The notes under the pieces: model-generated
Seen by the model: the letters and a program-made list of their open reading frames with translations, nothing else
Databases searched by the model: none
What the model was told of the DNA's origin: nothing
Part shown: positions 33,429-45,985 of the stretch, piece by piece
Layout of the letters: each line of letters begins with the position of its first letter
Numbering within the stretch: position 1 is the stretch's first letter
Assembly (NCBI GenBank): GCA_002205965.3
Contig: NADL03000691.1
Location: 558,001-622,000, forward strand
DNA: 64,000 nt
Reading direction: 5' to 3'
From: Kappaphycus alvarezii
Taxonomy: Eukaryota; Rhodophyta; Florideophyceae; Gigartinales; Solieriaceae
Translations under genes and position numbers: made by a program

Positions 33429-36400
33429 GTTGTGGTAGTACCTTTACTATCCAACTCGATCATGCACTTTTGTACATGACATCCCTGCAAACCTAATGAA
33501 AACCCGAACTCTCACGATAACTAACGAAAACCACCAAGGGTAGGAGGTCATCTATTAGCCACAAGTAAACTGAACAAACTGATTATCCGTAGAACCAAAC
33601 CACACAATAGTAGACTATCCAATTCCCTGATGATACAGTCCGTAAAAAATACAATTTCTCGCAGTGCGTGGTTAAGCACTTGAATCGACGGTGGTGCAAC
33701 CAGAACTAAAGCTGATAAACGGAAATCGTGTCCCATACATATTGATATGCAATAAATCAAAAAACGCAAACGACGAAAATCAAATCGATAACATCAACTC
33801 CCTCAATTCCGGGTGATGTACTATCAAATACTTAACGCGGTTCTCTGAAATAATTAGTCATGTTAAAAGTATTAGTGAAAATAGCGCGAAAAGGCCAATT
33901 TTAGTGGAAATCTCTGATTGTGATTAGCTGCTGGCAAACTCTTACAGAACAAGCTATAGTCTGATTTCTCTGTCCGAAAAGTTACAAAAAGAAATACTGC
34001 CCAAATAATGTACATTCTCAGGAACGTGCCATGTCTTTCCGAAAAATCCTGACTATGCGGTTCTTCTGAGAACTATGACGTGAACAAGTATGGTCAAGTC
34101 AAATGTATGGCCGAAATCATGATAAAACCCTTTAACTCTAGCTCGTGCATCAGCGAATACAACTCGCAACACTTGGATAGTAACTGAGGACTGATAAGGC
34201 ACTTTCATCAAACCATCCAACTACTAGCAATTTTGGAAGACACATCTGATTTGTCTACCTCAAAATATTCATTGCTGGTTTCCGCTAGATATTTAATAGG
34301 TATTAATCAGGAAGAAACTTTCTCCTCCAAATTTTATTATCACTTTGCTCTTTTCTGTTATGAATACTGCTCCCTCTACGCTTCGTTACGCATATGAGCC
34401 CTGAATTAGTTCAAAACCCGGTATTCTAATCAGTAAAATCCGAAACACAAGTAATGCGTGCTTAGCTTTTTCAACGGAATTAGAGAAATGGTTTATATGT
34501 TAGATGTGATTATCCCCACTGAATAGAGAATTGCAATTAATCTGAAGCCCACTTTTACATTCTCTCAATTCTTGCGAATCTCGAAGGAATTTTGAATCAT
34601 TCTGGGCTATCTTGTTCAGTTTCTGGCACTCCAAAAACATAAAGTACCATAAATTTAATAACTAATATGCAAGAAATTGGGAAATGAATAAGTAAAAGGC
34701 AGAAAGTGGAAATTAATGATATACTAATAGCTTTAACCAAGAAAACTATTGTACTACTTAAATAAGGAGAAGCAATTTTAAGTTGGAAATGTTCCTGTGA
34801 AGAATTTTGATGTATGGTATTGCCAGTAACCTGCAAGGAAAAGTTAATTCTGGCAGCAATGAAACACTCTATTCTGTGAAAAAAAGTGTTATTTTGAGTC
34901 TTTAATGAGCCACGTTTTACTAAAAAACACATTTTATTAATACATCACTGCCTCGACTCGTCGATGTAGTCACAAGATCACGGAGGCGCAGACCCGATTC
35001 TTTTGTTTTATTTCTCTTCTCTCCAAAATATTTTACGATCCTTCCTACTAGAATTGTGAGACGAATAATTAAAGTACTCCATTATTTCCTTAATAGACCA
35101 CAGTGTTTCATTTCAATAATAGTTCACCACATAAACAAGCGGAAAATGTATTTATCATTAGTTAATGAAGAAATGGTTGTTCATTATAACCACGAAACAT
35201 AGCGCGGTTAAAAGATATAAGAGGGAAAATGTCTGGTGAGTTGGCCTAACATTTATGTTTTCTTAGCGAAAAATCTACAAGTCTCTTCAGGTAGAGCCCG
35301 ATAAACTAAAAGTTTCGGTAAACCTCTTATAAAAAAGAGAATTACTTGTTAAGCAGTATTTTTTTGGATTTGTCTGCTAATAATAGTTATTTGGAGTGAT
35401 CCAAGGCGGCACAAACAACCAAGTACAGCAATTGAGGTAACATTTGCAATTCAAAATTTCCCTAATAGACTACTGACATATACAAATTCTTGTATTTGTT
35501 AGTTTTGATATGTTTTGCTTGTTTTGACTTCTTCCACGCTAGAGATAAGAACGATGAGGTAATAGGATTGTGGTTCATGAACTAAAGAGACCTTTATTTT
35601 ACTAAAAAATTGTTGCATCGAAACTATTAAACTCATCACCATGACGGTGAGTGAATATCAGTGGCATACGTTGTTTTATTTCGAGCTAGAAAGGCTATTC
35701 AGAGATACATGCAGAATTACTTATATCCCTGAAAACTAAATAGAGTGGAAAATTCTTCCTTTTGAAAAGTATTGAAAATATCTAATCGCAAAAAGGGAGC
35801 GACTTTTTCCAGAAATAAGTGTATTCATCGGGTTTTAGATTGAACAGAAAATTTCAATATTCTTCCTGTTGAAAATAGTTATGTACCAGTACGCATATCT
35901 GGAACTTTTTATGATTTCAAAATCGAGTAAATAAGAAAATACCAAAAAAAATAGTTTTGTTTTCGGGTAGTACACTTTTGAAGTACGTTGGCGGTGTTTT
36001 CAACAGAAGAGTCTTTACAAAAATATGTTTCTCCGAAAATGGATAGTTTTTTCCCTAAAATTGCTATACTGCTCATGCATATAATGAAATTGGTGGAAAA
36101 TTGCACATTAGGCTTTATTGTATTATTTGATCATTTTGTAAATCAAAAAACTAACAACCAAACAGAAACTTTGCTTTTCAGAGGAAGAATTTATTGATAT
36201 TACCCAAACAAGTGTTTCGAAAAACCCTGAATTAACAACATCAAGATCAATGTTTTGACCGTACTAATCATTGCCATGTCGCACAGGGAAATTCTAATTG
36301 AAACATTCTCCATAACTTCAGTTAGTGCATCCATGTCTTTCTAACTTAATTGCTTGCTCAGAAGTTGGTCAACGGGTTGCTGTTGAAAAAAATCTATTTC

Positions 36401-37753
36401 TGTTGAAAATTATTTCTGAATAATTTGCTCCAGTACTTCCAAAGAAAATTCTTGATAACATTCAAACTCCATACTCAGTCACCTAAAAGGTCGACTCTTT
36501 CAAATTTTTATGGTGTAATAAAATACGTTACGGTCTATTAACCGGGACCTTACCTGCCTCTGGGTCTGGGAAGGAATGTTTTCAATTCAAAACAAACATT
36601 TTGCCAACAAAACAATGTCAACGGCTTCATTCGGAAGAGCTGATTCTGGGGAAATAATTATCCTGTGAATGAAGGAATAACACTGGTAGAAAATGTTAGA
36701 ACTAGCACCAGCAGAAAATCTTAAAACTTGTTCAGCCGAAGAAGTTACTGTTTCATAGTTCTTAGAACTTTGTAATGATATCATTTTTCCTATTTCTAAA
36801 AACATATATTGATAATGACATCATTATCTGGTTGGGTAACAAAGTGAACCTTAAGAACTATGTTGAAATTCAATACAGCTAGTCTACGTATCGAATTGAA
36901 TCAAATAATAATGGCTCATTGAGATGAGAACTTTTCCTGTAATAAAAACATTTACAAGGAAAGCGGATGTTGACAAAAATCTCCATTTCAATACAAGATT
37001 CAGGCTGCCCTTGTGAAGCTATGGTATTCTAATAAAGCCAACCTAAAACATTCTCAAGCAGTCACCTCCTAAAGAAATGGGTGCCAGAGATATGCCAAAA
37101 ATCCAAAATTTAATTGAAGGTGTCAAGTGTCTTCCACTTGAATCAAGATTTTATATCCCATAAATCAGCAAATGGCTCCCTTTTTCCTCAATTTTTGATG
37201 TAAATGTAATATTTGCTAGCAAAAAGTAAACTTGGTACTCCGTTTTTCCATTACATATAATTGTGTGACTAGAAGTGGTTTAACCTCTATTTCATAGAGC
37301 AAATAATTGAACACAGTTTCAAAGAGGGTATTTTTTCCGCTGCTGAGCTCCTGTAATATTAAATATCCATGTAAGTCCTTAACAATCCTTTCTTACGTAC
37401 AAAGCTATATTTTTTGGAATCTTACCCTAAATAAATGATGAGAGAACTAAGAATATACCTTTCGAAAAAATAGGAAAAAACAAATATATGTGACATTTTT
37501 TTAACCTATCAAACTTTAGCTGAGTTATAACATGCTCGGAAAGCCAAAACTGCCGAATGTGCAAAATCTTTGAAATCCAGATTATCCATGTCTCGAACCT
37601 AAATCCAGTAGGATTTATTGCTCTTCCTTTTGGTTTCAAATCTATGTTGTTAAAAAGTTTCTTCTTGATCTCTAGCTTTTGTGAAACTTACTCTGATTTA
37701 TCCTTCAAATTTCCAAACTTAAACATTACAAAGTTAAATCTGTAAATATTAAG

Positions 37754-39303
37754 CGGGGCAATGCTGTAAAAATGCTCAGTACAACAGCTATTTCAACAGC
37801 ACCTAAGCGACTGCTGTCAGTAATCTTGAAGTATATACTTGCATTATATTATATTTCCGTAGTGGAACGGATATTAGAGATCAAGAAAATAGGCTTTCCT
37901 AGGAATGCCGCAGCTGTAACCAATAAATAACTCTGTTTCTACCTTGATGTGCCTCGTCATTGGAGTTTTTAGCGAAGTTTTTTGTAGGATATCTATGGAT
38001 ATATTATACAGGGAGAGAAAAGAAGCAATTTCAAAACGTGAAAGATAAGAGCTAGGATCATATATAGACGTTTGAAACAACTTTGGAAACATTCTACTCC
38101 ATCGTAATATTTTCTGTTTGGAGACTCTCTTTGTAAAACACTGGAAGGGGAAAGATGTCAGCATTTATTAAACAATTTAGTCTTCTTTATCCTAGATATT
38201 TTGATTAAAGGTTGGGAATTTTGTCTAATAAAAGGAAAATAAATTGGAAGGCACTTCATTAAGTTCGTCATTATGTCAGCATCTGACCTTGAAATGTCTT
38301 CCGTCTTCGTTTTTGGACACCTTTTCTTGAAATATCTCTGCTCAGTATCACTTGTTGAATGCATAAACAAAGCTTTCATCGGTGTTCCCAGGTGGTTGAA
38401 AAAATATTGATGGTGGGAAACAAATGGTCTTTTACTCGAAATGAATCTTCGAAGTCCAAAGAAATTTTTTCTCATTGAACAAATCAGTCAAAATGCTAGG
38501 TAAATATTTCCGCAAGGGCAATATTTTGTTTTTCTATGTGATAGACGATAGTATGTAGATGGTATTTAAATTGGCATTCAAATGTGGCAAAAACAAACAT
38601 CGAAGAAGTCACACGTTGTGACTCAGTAACGAATATCATCAAGTAGATTGAATCCAAAGTCAGGAAGGCAAGAAAAATAATATACAAAGAGTTCTCTGCA
38701 TATTGTTTCAGTATGTACTTATCCTTATAATTTCTGAGAATAGGGTCTTAGCCAAGTAAGATGGACAGCAAATGGTTAATAATCCTCGACTTCTGCATTT
38801 TGATTGAAGCTGTTTTGATCACTTTAATATTAATGACTTAGTTTACCGTAGTAGTAAAGGACTCTCGCAGAGATCAGCGTATTATACGAAAAGCTTTCGT
38901 GACGAATCTACGGTCTGTTTCGTATACGGGAGCACCTATAGAGTGCCTAACGTTCCCATATGAAATAAAATGTTTCAGAAACGTTCTTTGATGACATCCC
39001 GATGAATAGTTATCTACTTCTTCCTAATTTTCCAAGAAAATTGTAAAGTTCGGGGTATTTGCATTTTTTCTGTCTTTATCGAATGTTATATTAGCAAAAA
39101 AAGAGTGGGCAAAGGGATATCGGGAGATGAACCAAAGAAAAAAAAAGGTAACAAAGCGAGAAAGAGAAGGGCAGGCTAATCGAAATGATATCCCGGGAGA
39201 TTTCACATGGCTTCAACGGTAAGAACTGGGCATATGCTGTTTAATATTTGGAAATAACTGTGGCGTTTGAGGTTTTACACCTATATTTCTGCGTTCGCCA
39301 AAT
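37754..39303. other. 1.55 kb segment private to copy B
   Basis: Flanking sequence on both sides aligns to copy A (up to 10937 and from 11264), but this segment replaces 326 unrelated bp there. It contains two overlapping minus-strand open stretches (38158-38475 and 37874-38164, 105 and 96 codons). I see no TIRs, LTRs or target duplication, and the origin is unknown. Confidence 0.6.
37874..38475 (-). other. Unrecognised pair of overlapping open stretches in the copy-B-only segment
   Basis: Reading down the minus strand, 38475-38158 opens MRKNFFGLRRFISSKRPF and 38164-37874 opens MLTSFPFQCFTKRVSKQ, overlapping by seven bases. Both are rich in Lys, Arg, Ser and Phe with no motif I recognise. They could be one broken gene or chance openings. 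No second copy exists in the window for comparison. Confidence 0.2.
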
Positions 39304-39975
39304 TATAAGTTATTTCATGTGAGTCAATCTGCATACTTCTTTGTACTCAATCCGTCTCTATTAGGTTTCATTGGATCAAATTTAGAATTTTCTAGGGAAT
39401 TTCGTCGGAGTTGATAGATTTATATACGTAAAATTTCTTCTTAAAATGCTTAGGGTATACCGTGAGATATGGTTGTTGGTTTTAAAATCTTCTCTATATT
39501 AATCTATTGGGAACAGGCACTTCGTGGGCTCACGGAAAATTTTCATGTTCATTTTGAATCTGTGCGGGCAATTCTAAAGCCCAGTTGGTATTGCTGTAGA
39601 ATGAGGTAGAACGATTTTCGATGTTTCAAAAATAGGTTCTGCTGCGCTGGAAAGTACTTAGCAGCAAATGTTTCTCTATAAAAAAAGGATACGATGGATT
39701 CTGACATTCATTTTGCTCTTATAAAATTTAAAAATATATTTTGTTCACGTATTACGGCCTAATGTGTCCCTTGGTTTTCCTGATACCAACTTAAAAATGC
39801 GTTCGACTAAGTTAGTCTCCAATACAAAGTCAAAGCACTGTTCTAAATTTGTGATCAGTAAAGCACTAAAAATTATGCATCTATCTATTTACTATAGAAA
39901 TAAAACTATTGGATGCTGTCTGATGAACACAGTACAACTGTATTCCAGTTTTATTTAATTTTTTGCTGTGCATAA

Positions 39976-40252
39976 TGTCGCGCGAGTTTAGTGTCGCGCG
40001 ATGGTCAGAGTCGCTAGTTGATTGGCTCGGTGTACTCGTACAATATACGGTACTACTGTACACTGTACGAGCGGGAAGTGGGCTCGTACAGTGTACAATA
40101 GTAGTGTACACTGTACTTGCACTGTACACGAGTAGAAACCCCGGACAGGCCGCCCCTATTATAGAACGCGAGGGATGCCTGAGTCTGAGGGAAGAAGAGG
40201 TATGTTGTAATTGGCCCAAAAAGGAAGAGTAAACAGAAAACTAAGCATTACT
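39976..40252 (+). repeat. 5' LTR of gypsy-1, copy B
   Basis: 277 bp, TGTCG start, GCATTACT end (final A mutated to T). It contains both palindrome units, unlike the contracted 5' LTR of copy A. Confidence 0.88.
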
Positions 40253-40275
40253 TGATACCGCATCCAAGGTCAACT

Positions 40276-41417
40276 ATGAATAAGAACGATTATCTGAGAC
40301 TCCACATTTCATTCAATAGTTCCCCTTCTTCCGAAGTCGTGCGCTTCCTTTTCTGGTACGAGAATTAAGTTATGTGCGGGAAAAGCGACGAGGATATGGC
40401 GCTCCAGATCCTTTGCCACCTCGAGAGCACAACGTTTGGGCATTACTACGAGGATTTCCCGAGAGAAGGAGCGTTGTCGGAGGAGGTGAAGGACTACTCA
40501 AACGTTAAGGCCAAGCTCATCAAAAAGTTTGGGAAGATCACGAAGCCGAAAGAAGAATTGCAGAAGATTATCAACGCTAGGTTGGACCCAAAATATATGA
40601 AGGGCTCCCTAGCGCAGTCGGACGCTCTATACAAGAGAGTTGGATTCAACTATACCGCTTCGTTGGTCCTCTCTCGGAAATCAGTAGACAACAATCAAGA
40701 CATGGCGCAGTTTGTGAAGTTTAGAGCCCCTACGGACTACATGGGGCTCAAGAAGGAAATCATGGACTTTGTAAGTGGAAGAAAGACGCTCTACAGAAAA
40801 GAAAGTCAAGGAGAATCATCGAATGAAGCGCCGAAGAAGATCCCCAAAGGCCTGATGGTCGTAGCTCTCAGCATCTGGGAAAAAGGTGGATAACTTGGCC
40901 GACCAATTCGCTGAACTATTAGTTGTTCGTGAAGAAGCAATTCGACGAAACGATGCCACCGGTGAAGAAAGATGCGGATTATTTTTGGAGTTACTGCAAC
41001 CAGAAAGGCTACGAAGCGAGCAGTTGTCTGCATAATCCGCATAGAGATACATTCTGTATAATGTGTGGGAGAAGAGGACATTCGGAAGCAACATGCTGGT
41101 CCAAGAACCCTTGTGGTGATGGTCAGCGAGGAGGAGTTGCTAGGGACTGGTCTGAGTCTGGAGAAGAGTTGAAAATGGAGAAGCCAAAGGATGATGAGAA
41201 GGTCACCATATTTCAGGAAGCTCGCAAAAAGGAAGTTTTTGCTGCCACGAAAAAAAATTCGAATGGGCAGGCACTCCCGAAAGAGCAGAGTGAAATCTTG
41301 ATGGATCTTGACGCCATCTTGAAGAAGGCCCTTGCTAATCGTCCGCCGATGATGACTCCCGTCCCAACGAAGAATACCAAGAGAAGAAACCGCAAATTGA
41401 AGAAGAAACCCGGTTGA
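40276..41417 (+). pseudogene. Gypsy-1 gag remnant, copy B
   Basis: An ATG at 40276 starts MNKND as in copy A, a stop follows after about 30 codons, and the frame reopens at 40372-40893 (173 codons) with LAQSDALYKRVGFNYTASL and KFRAPTDYMGLKKEIMDF. A second part, 40923-41417, has two knuckle regions (WSYCNQKGYEASSC, damaged, and CIMCGRRGHSEATC, intact) and a basic end (KRRNRKLKKK). This is the gag of the same lineage as gypsy-3. Besides the early stop there is a frame change near 40890-40925. Confidence 0.82.
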
Positions 41418-41559
41418 CTTCAGGATCATGAAGGGAAGTATAAAGTGATCGTTGAACTGGCTTCCGCTGCCACGGGAATGAATTTCGGGCAACTATTGCG
41501 CAGGGGTGCCGAAGAGGCCAGAAAGATTTTAACTGGGTTGTTATCCAAGAGTTTACTGG

Positions 41560-42075
41560 TTATACAGGCGTCATGGTTAACTCTTCAGGAGGTCCACGCC
41601 GACTCAAGATAATTGCCGAGAAGTTATATGGAACGGAGACTCATGCTCTTTTAGACACGCTGCTCTTACTAACCTTATTTCTTGGGACCTCGGAAAAAGG
41701 CTTGCACTCACCCAGAGGGACGCCGATCGTCAGGTGACAGTAGCGGACGGAACTTTCCCGAGGTTCTTGGTTGTCTCAAAGGATTGCCGGTGTCTAATGG
41801 GTCAACGGTTGTGCATCTTAAGTTCCTGGTGGTGGTGGTGGTCCCAGAGGGAAGCCGATCGTCAGATGACAGTAGCGGACGGAACTTTCGCCGAGTTTCT
41901 TGGTTGTTTCAAAGGATTGCCAGTGTCTTATGGCTCGACGGTTGTGCATCTTAAGTTCTTGGTTGTCAACGATGCCCTATTTGACGTTATTGTTGGAAGC
42001 ACTACTTCTGAAGTCCTCCAGACGCGCATCGATTATGCAGTCCAGCACGTAACTTTGGTTATTGGAGAAGAATAG
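41560..42075 (+). pseudogene. Gypsy-1 protease remnant with internal duplication, copy B
   Basis: Blocks GGPRRLK and THALLDT (active-site Asp kept, Ser-Gly lost by a frame change) are followed by VTVADGTF and FLVVNDALFDVIVGS. A 132-bp segment is tandemly repeated here (41711-41842 and 41843-41974), joined by a GGT run, and is absent from copy A. The domain cannot fold as a normal retropepsin in this state. Confidence 0.75.
41711..41974 (+). repeat. 132-bp tandem duplication inside gypsy-1 protease, copy B
   Basis: Two units beginning CCCAGAGGGA at 41711 and 41843. 132 is a multiple of three. Copy A (13620-13745) has one unit. Confidence 0.85.
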
Positions 42076-42479
42076 TTTCTGCTGCCATTCTTCAACGAGC
42101 CGTCCAGATTCAATGGAGCTCAGACAGACAGTGAGGACTTCATGTCCCCCAAAGGTTCGGACGATGAAGAATCTCTCCACCCCTTCTCATCGTCTAGGAA
42201 AAGCGATAGTGGATCTGATACCGACCAAGACCTGATCTTAGCCATCATTTACAAGGAACCGTACGAGCCTGATCCACCTCGCTCTACGAAGGCTAATGTT
42301 AAGAAGGGGTGAAAGTGGAGGTGGACTGCTCGACTCTATTGGCCTCGAAGCTGGACCACCTCGAAGAGAAGAATCTAAAGGAGCTGGCGAAAGTTCTCAA
42401 AGAAACGGATGCCATAGCTTGGTAAATTCACACTCTAAAGCCTGCTCATGTGCCTGTGGTACATTCTTTCGAGTTGACG

Positions 42480-43110
42480 GACGAGACACCGATACATAAG
42501 AAAGCCCCTCGAATGTCGCCAAGGCATAACCAAGTCGTAAGGAAATAAGTGAAGGGATTATTGGAGGCTGTAATCGTTAAAACGTTAAGGTCCGACTTGT
42601 TCTTTTCAGTAGTGAAAGCTACGAAGAAAGACGTTAGGCCTTGGTTCTGCCTGGTTCTGCCTCGACTACCGTCAGTTAAACACGGTGATGAGGCCAGACT
42701 GCTCGCCTTTACTGAAAATAGAAGAAATCTTTGACGAACTATCTGGCGCAGAGTTCTTCACAACATTGGACCTTTACACAGGATAATGGCAAGTTAGGAT
42801 TTACGAGACTTGCAAGGGAAAGACTACGTTTTTCTCTCCATATGGACCGTACAAGGTTTAGGTAATGCCGTTTGGACTCATGAACGTTCCAGCGACGTTT
42901 CAAAGGGTGATAGACGAGGTCCTTTGCGGGTTAAAGGTCGCTATGGTTTATGTGGATGACGTTTTGATCTTCTCGAAGATGTTGAAGTAACACATAGCAC
43001 ATTGGAAGGAAGTGTTCAGAAGGATCAAAGAATCGAAGCTGAAGTTGAAGGTGACCAAGTGCAGCTTTGCTCAGTCAGAAGTGAAGTTGCTTGGTCACAT
43101 CGTTAATTAA
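42480..43110 (+). pseudogene. Gypsy-1 reverse transcriptase remnant, copy B
   Basis: Blocks include LDYRQLNTVMRP, TLDLYTG, VMPFGLMNVPATFQRVIDEV, then MVYVDDVLIFSKM at about 42943-42985 and LGHIVN. The catalytic YVDD is intact. In-frame stops (for example inside LYTG-WQ and after KMLK) and frame changes near 42640 break it. A short repeat, TGGTTCTGCC twice near 42642, marks one indel. Confidence 0.8.
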
Positions 43111-43116
43111 AGTGTT

Positions 43117-43773
43117 GTGAAGGTGGATCCTTGCAATATCAAAGATATTGTGGAAGCTCCGGTGCCGGCTACCGTGACAGAACTCAGGAGTTTTCTAGGG
43201 CTCGCGGGGTACAGTCGACAGTTCATAAGATGGTTTGCCGACAGCACAGCAGTGTTACACGAGGTGATGTCTATCAAGAAGAATTTTGAATGGACTCCGG
43301 AGGTGCAAGAGGCTTTTGAATACTTGCAGGGGAAAATGAGTACCCCTTCAGTATTGGCGTTTCTGGATTTCAGTTCTCCTTTTTCAGTGCAAAAAGACTT
43401 CTCTTCGGCAGCCCTTGGGGATTTTCTCTTTCATAAAAAAGAAGACGGGAAAATACATCACATTCAGCTCGTTTCTCGAATGATAACGGAAGAGGAGCAC
43501 CACTACTACACGAGCGAACGAGAAGCACTCACTGTGAGTTTCGCTCTAAAGAAGTTTCAAGTGTACCTTCTGCCTTACAAGCCTTTCGTCGTCTATACGG
43601 ATCATCAATACCTTCCAACTGCGTTCAAGAAGAAAGATATTTCCAGGCAGTTGGCAAGGGGTGGATTTGATGGCGGAATTCGACCTCAAGATCAAATATC
43701 GTCGATGACTGGCGAATGGGGTGGCCAATTATCTTTCGCGAAGACCCAGAGAGGAGGAAAGAAGGAACGATGA
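43117..43773 (+). pseudogene. Gypsy-1 connection and RNase H remnant, copy B
   Basis: 218 open codons. The connection segment shows VEAPVPATVTELRSFLGLAG followed by YSRQFIRWFADSTAVLHEV, then RNase H proper with FLDFSSPFSVQKD, LGDFLFHKKEDGK, SEREALTVSFALKKFQ and FVVYTDHQYL. The YTDHQ Asp and the REAL Glu are present; the early DAS-type Asp position reads DFS. It ends out of frame where copy A and gypsy-3 continue to the chromatin-side linker. Confidence 0.82.
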
Positions 43774-43806
43774 AAACATACCAGAAGGGTTGGTGGCGAC
43801 AGTAGA

Positions 43807-45083
43807 TTGGGCAGGCCCAAAGTTGTACGGGCTGTAACAGCACTTGCTAGATGTAGCACGATTCGTAACAGGAGAAAGGGTTCGAAAATCCCACCCAAAG
43901 AAGAAGGTCGTAGTCAGCGGAGTGCGAGAAGTTTTATGCTCTTGAACGACACCCTCTTTCGTAGTGAGAAGGACAGGCTCCGTTTCGTGCCTCCAATCGT
44001 TCAACGCTCGGGAACAATGGCCACCTTTCACGATGTTATTGGCCAAAGGGACGTCAATTCGACAAGAAAGTTCGTAAGAGACCGATTCTGGTGGCCTGGG
44101 GTGTACAGTGATGTCACCGAGAATGTACAAGGTTGTGATGGGTGTCAGCATGCAAAAAGCTTGCCGACGTACCACTCGAATTGAGAGCTCCCGTTACTGG
44201 ACTTTTTGAGACCTTCGCGATGGAATTTGCTCAATTCAAGCCTTCAAATACTGGGAAAAGATTTATTCTGATCGTTGTGGAACATATGACGGGGTGGCCC
44301 ATAGCGTGGGCCATGAGGGATTCTATGATCAATACGGTGATGAGTTTCATCTGGGAAAAGATAATATCACCGTTTGGACGGCCAAAGAGAATTGTCTTGG
44401 ATAACGCGACTAATTTCATGGCGGTATCGATACAACAGTACAGAAAAGAGAGGGGAGTCGAGTGAAATTCGGTGCTAGCTTACGCGCCGATGGCAAAGTG
44501 TCGCGCGGAACGGATGGTAGGAGCTGTCAGGCATGTGCTCAAAAGATCGATCGTTTGCAGTTGGGCAGACTGGGCAGAAGCACTCCCCAAAGTCCTATGT
44601 GGCTACCCCAGACAGCACTGAAGCGACGCCTATTCTCCTTTCACACGGATTTATGGAATCAATTGCAGGATGCTGGGCAGTGACTGGGTAATCTTTCTCA
44701 GTGACGCCGGCCTCTATCATCGGCTTATCGGGAACTTAGCTTATTCTGGAACGCAGGCTAACGTGGTCGAGAAGTCTACCGAACTCTGCAAGACCAAGGA
44801 AAAAGTAAGGGAGTTCGAAGTTGGAAATGAAGTATTGGTAGCGCACGGTGCGGTTTTCAACAGGGGGGGCAAGTGGCCGGCCTTCAATTCGTATTTCTAT
44901 GGACCGTATGGGGTGACGAAGGCGAACCGACCTCGCTTCAAGTTACTTTCTCTACCAGTCGCGTTACAAGGAAAACAATTCATGCGCGCCGGATTGTCCC
45001 GTATCAGAAGAGACCGACCCATTTATTCAACTAAGGAAGAGCAAAAAAAGCGAGGAAATAAGAGAAGAAGAACCGAGAATTAA
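43807..45083 (+). pseudogene. Gypsy-1 integrase remnant, copy B
   Basis: Zinc-binding part (FHDVIGQRDVNSTRKFVRDR, CDGCQHAK), core blocks (GLFETFAMEFAQ, GWPIAWAMRDSM, GRPKRIVLDNATNF) and a C-terminal part (44670-45083) with VGNEVLVAH, KWPAFNSYFYGPYGV. The frame breaks near 44465, where the last catalytic Glu (AEGT-like region) lies, and again near 44670. The first catalytic position is Glu (MEFA) in both copies; the second Asp is kept. Confidence 0.85.
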
Positions 45084-45264
45084 GTAGATTGAAGGGTAAT
45101 GACAGAGAAGAACGCATGATAGATGGCTAAGTATTAAACAATCACCCACAGAAATCGTAAAAATTGTGGTTGAAGTCTTGCACCTGATGTAAGTAGGGAG
45201 CGGCGCTGCTGCCTCCCTGGTTGTCCCTCATCCTCCGCTCGCGCTCCGGGACGGACAAGGAGTT

Positions 45265-45780
45265 GTGACCAGGACGCCATTTTCTGCGCTTTTCTGCAAT
45301 CGCGAGCACCACATTCCGGACCTCTTGGACAAAAATGAACGTCGAATTACCACAGACGCATTGATGGAGAGCTTGGAAAGGGAGTTCCAGAGTAAAACGC
45401 TCACACAGATCCCATATCTGGCCCGTCTCAGTGTTCATCGTAATGAAGTGATGGAGACCATGGTTCCCCTGGATTTTCACAACGTCTATCCCATTAGAAA
45501 AAGCCAAATTCTCCTTGATACCCGGTTTGGGACTTAAGATTTGGTGGAGGATGAAGGAGGGTGGAGGCGCATGCTTTTGGGAGTCTCTGAAACTCCTCAG
45601 GCGACCCTTACGTGTTACATCGGCTTTCAAAGCTCGATCGTTACCCTATTGTACTCCAACCACTCTCAAGCGACGGAAGGAGCAACCAACTGCCGGAGGG
45701 CGTTGAAGATTGAGAAAATGATGCATAGGTCGATGTCATCACGGATTACTACATCAACGCGAGGAGAAGCCAAGAGATAA
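45265..45780 (+). other. Sense reading region of unknown function after gypsy-1 integrase, copy B
   Basis: Plus-strand frame open for about 172 codons except one TAA at 45535-45537, at the same place as in copy A. It begins with TRTPFSALFCNREHHIPDLL and includes NERRITTDALMESLE, LDFHNVYPIRKSQ and, after the stop, VSETPQATLTCYIGFQ. Function is unknown. It lies between integrase and the antisense H3-tail gene, and the opposite strand is also open (45142-45630 and 45666-45899), so strand assignment is uncertain. Confidence 0.3.
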
Positions 45781-45985
45781 TCAGGGGAAGCACTTGGCTC
45801 CCTGGACCGAACTGAGGACAACTGGCGACGACGACCAGGATGAAGTTGGCCCCACATGTGGACGATCGACACAGCACTGAGTCGGCCTTCGCACCCCAAA
45901 GAGAATCAGTCCTGACGAGAAATGGAATGACCGTCTGGCTCTCGCGGGCCGAAAAACGCGAGAGTGTAAAGCAAAACAAAGTACA

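Larger units (their letters stand above)
33841..39975. other. AT-rich gene-free block, copy B
   Basis: Counterpart of 7056-11939 without any recognisable gene, apart from the private 37754-39303 segment listed separately. Confidence 0.6.

Noticed and set aside
40806..41492. 228-codon minus-strand open stretch opposite gypsy-1 gag
   Set aside because: It is the shadow of the gag and zinc-knuckle region, which has clear homology on the plus strand.
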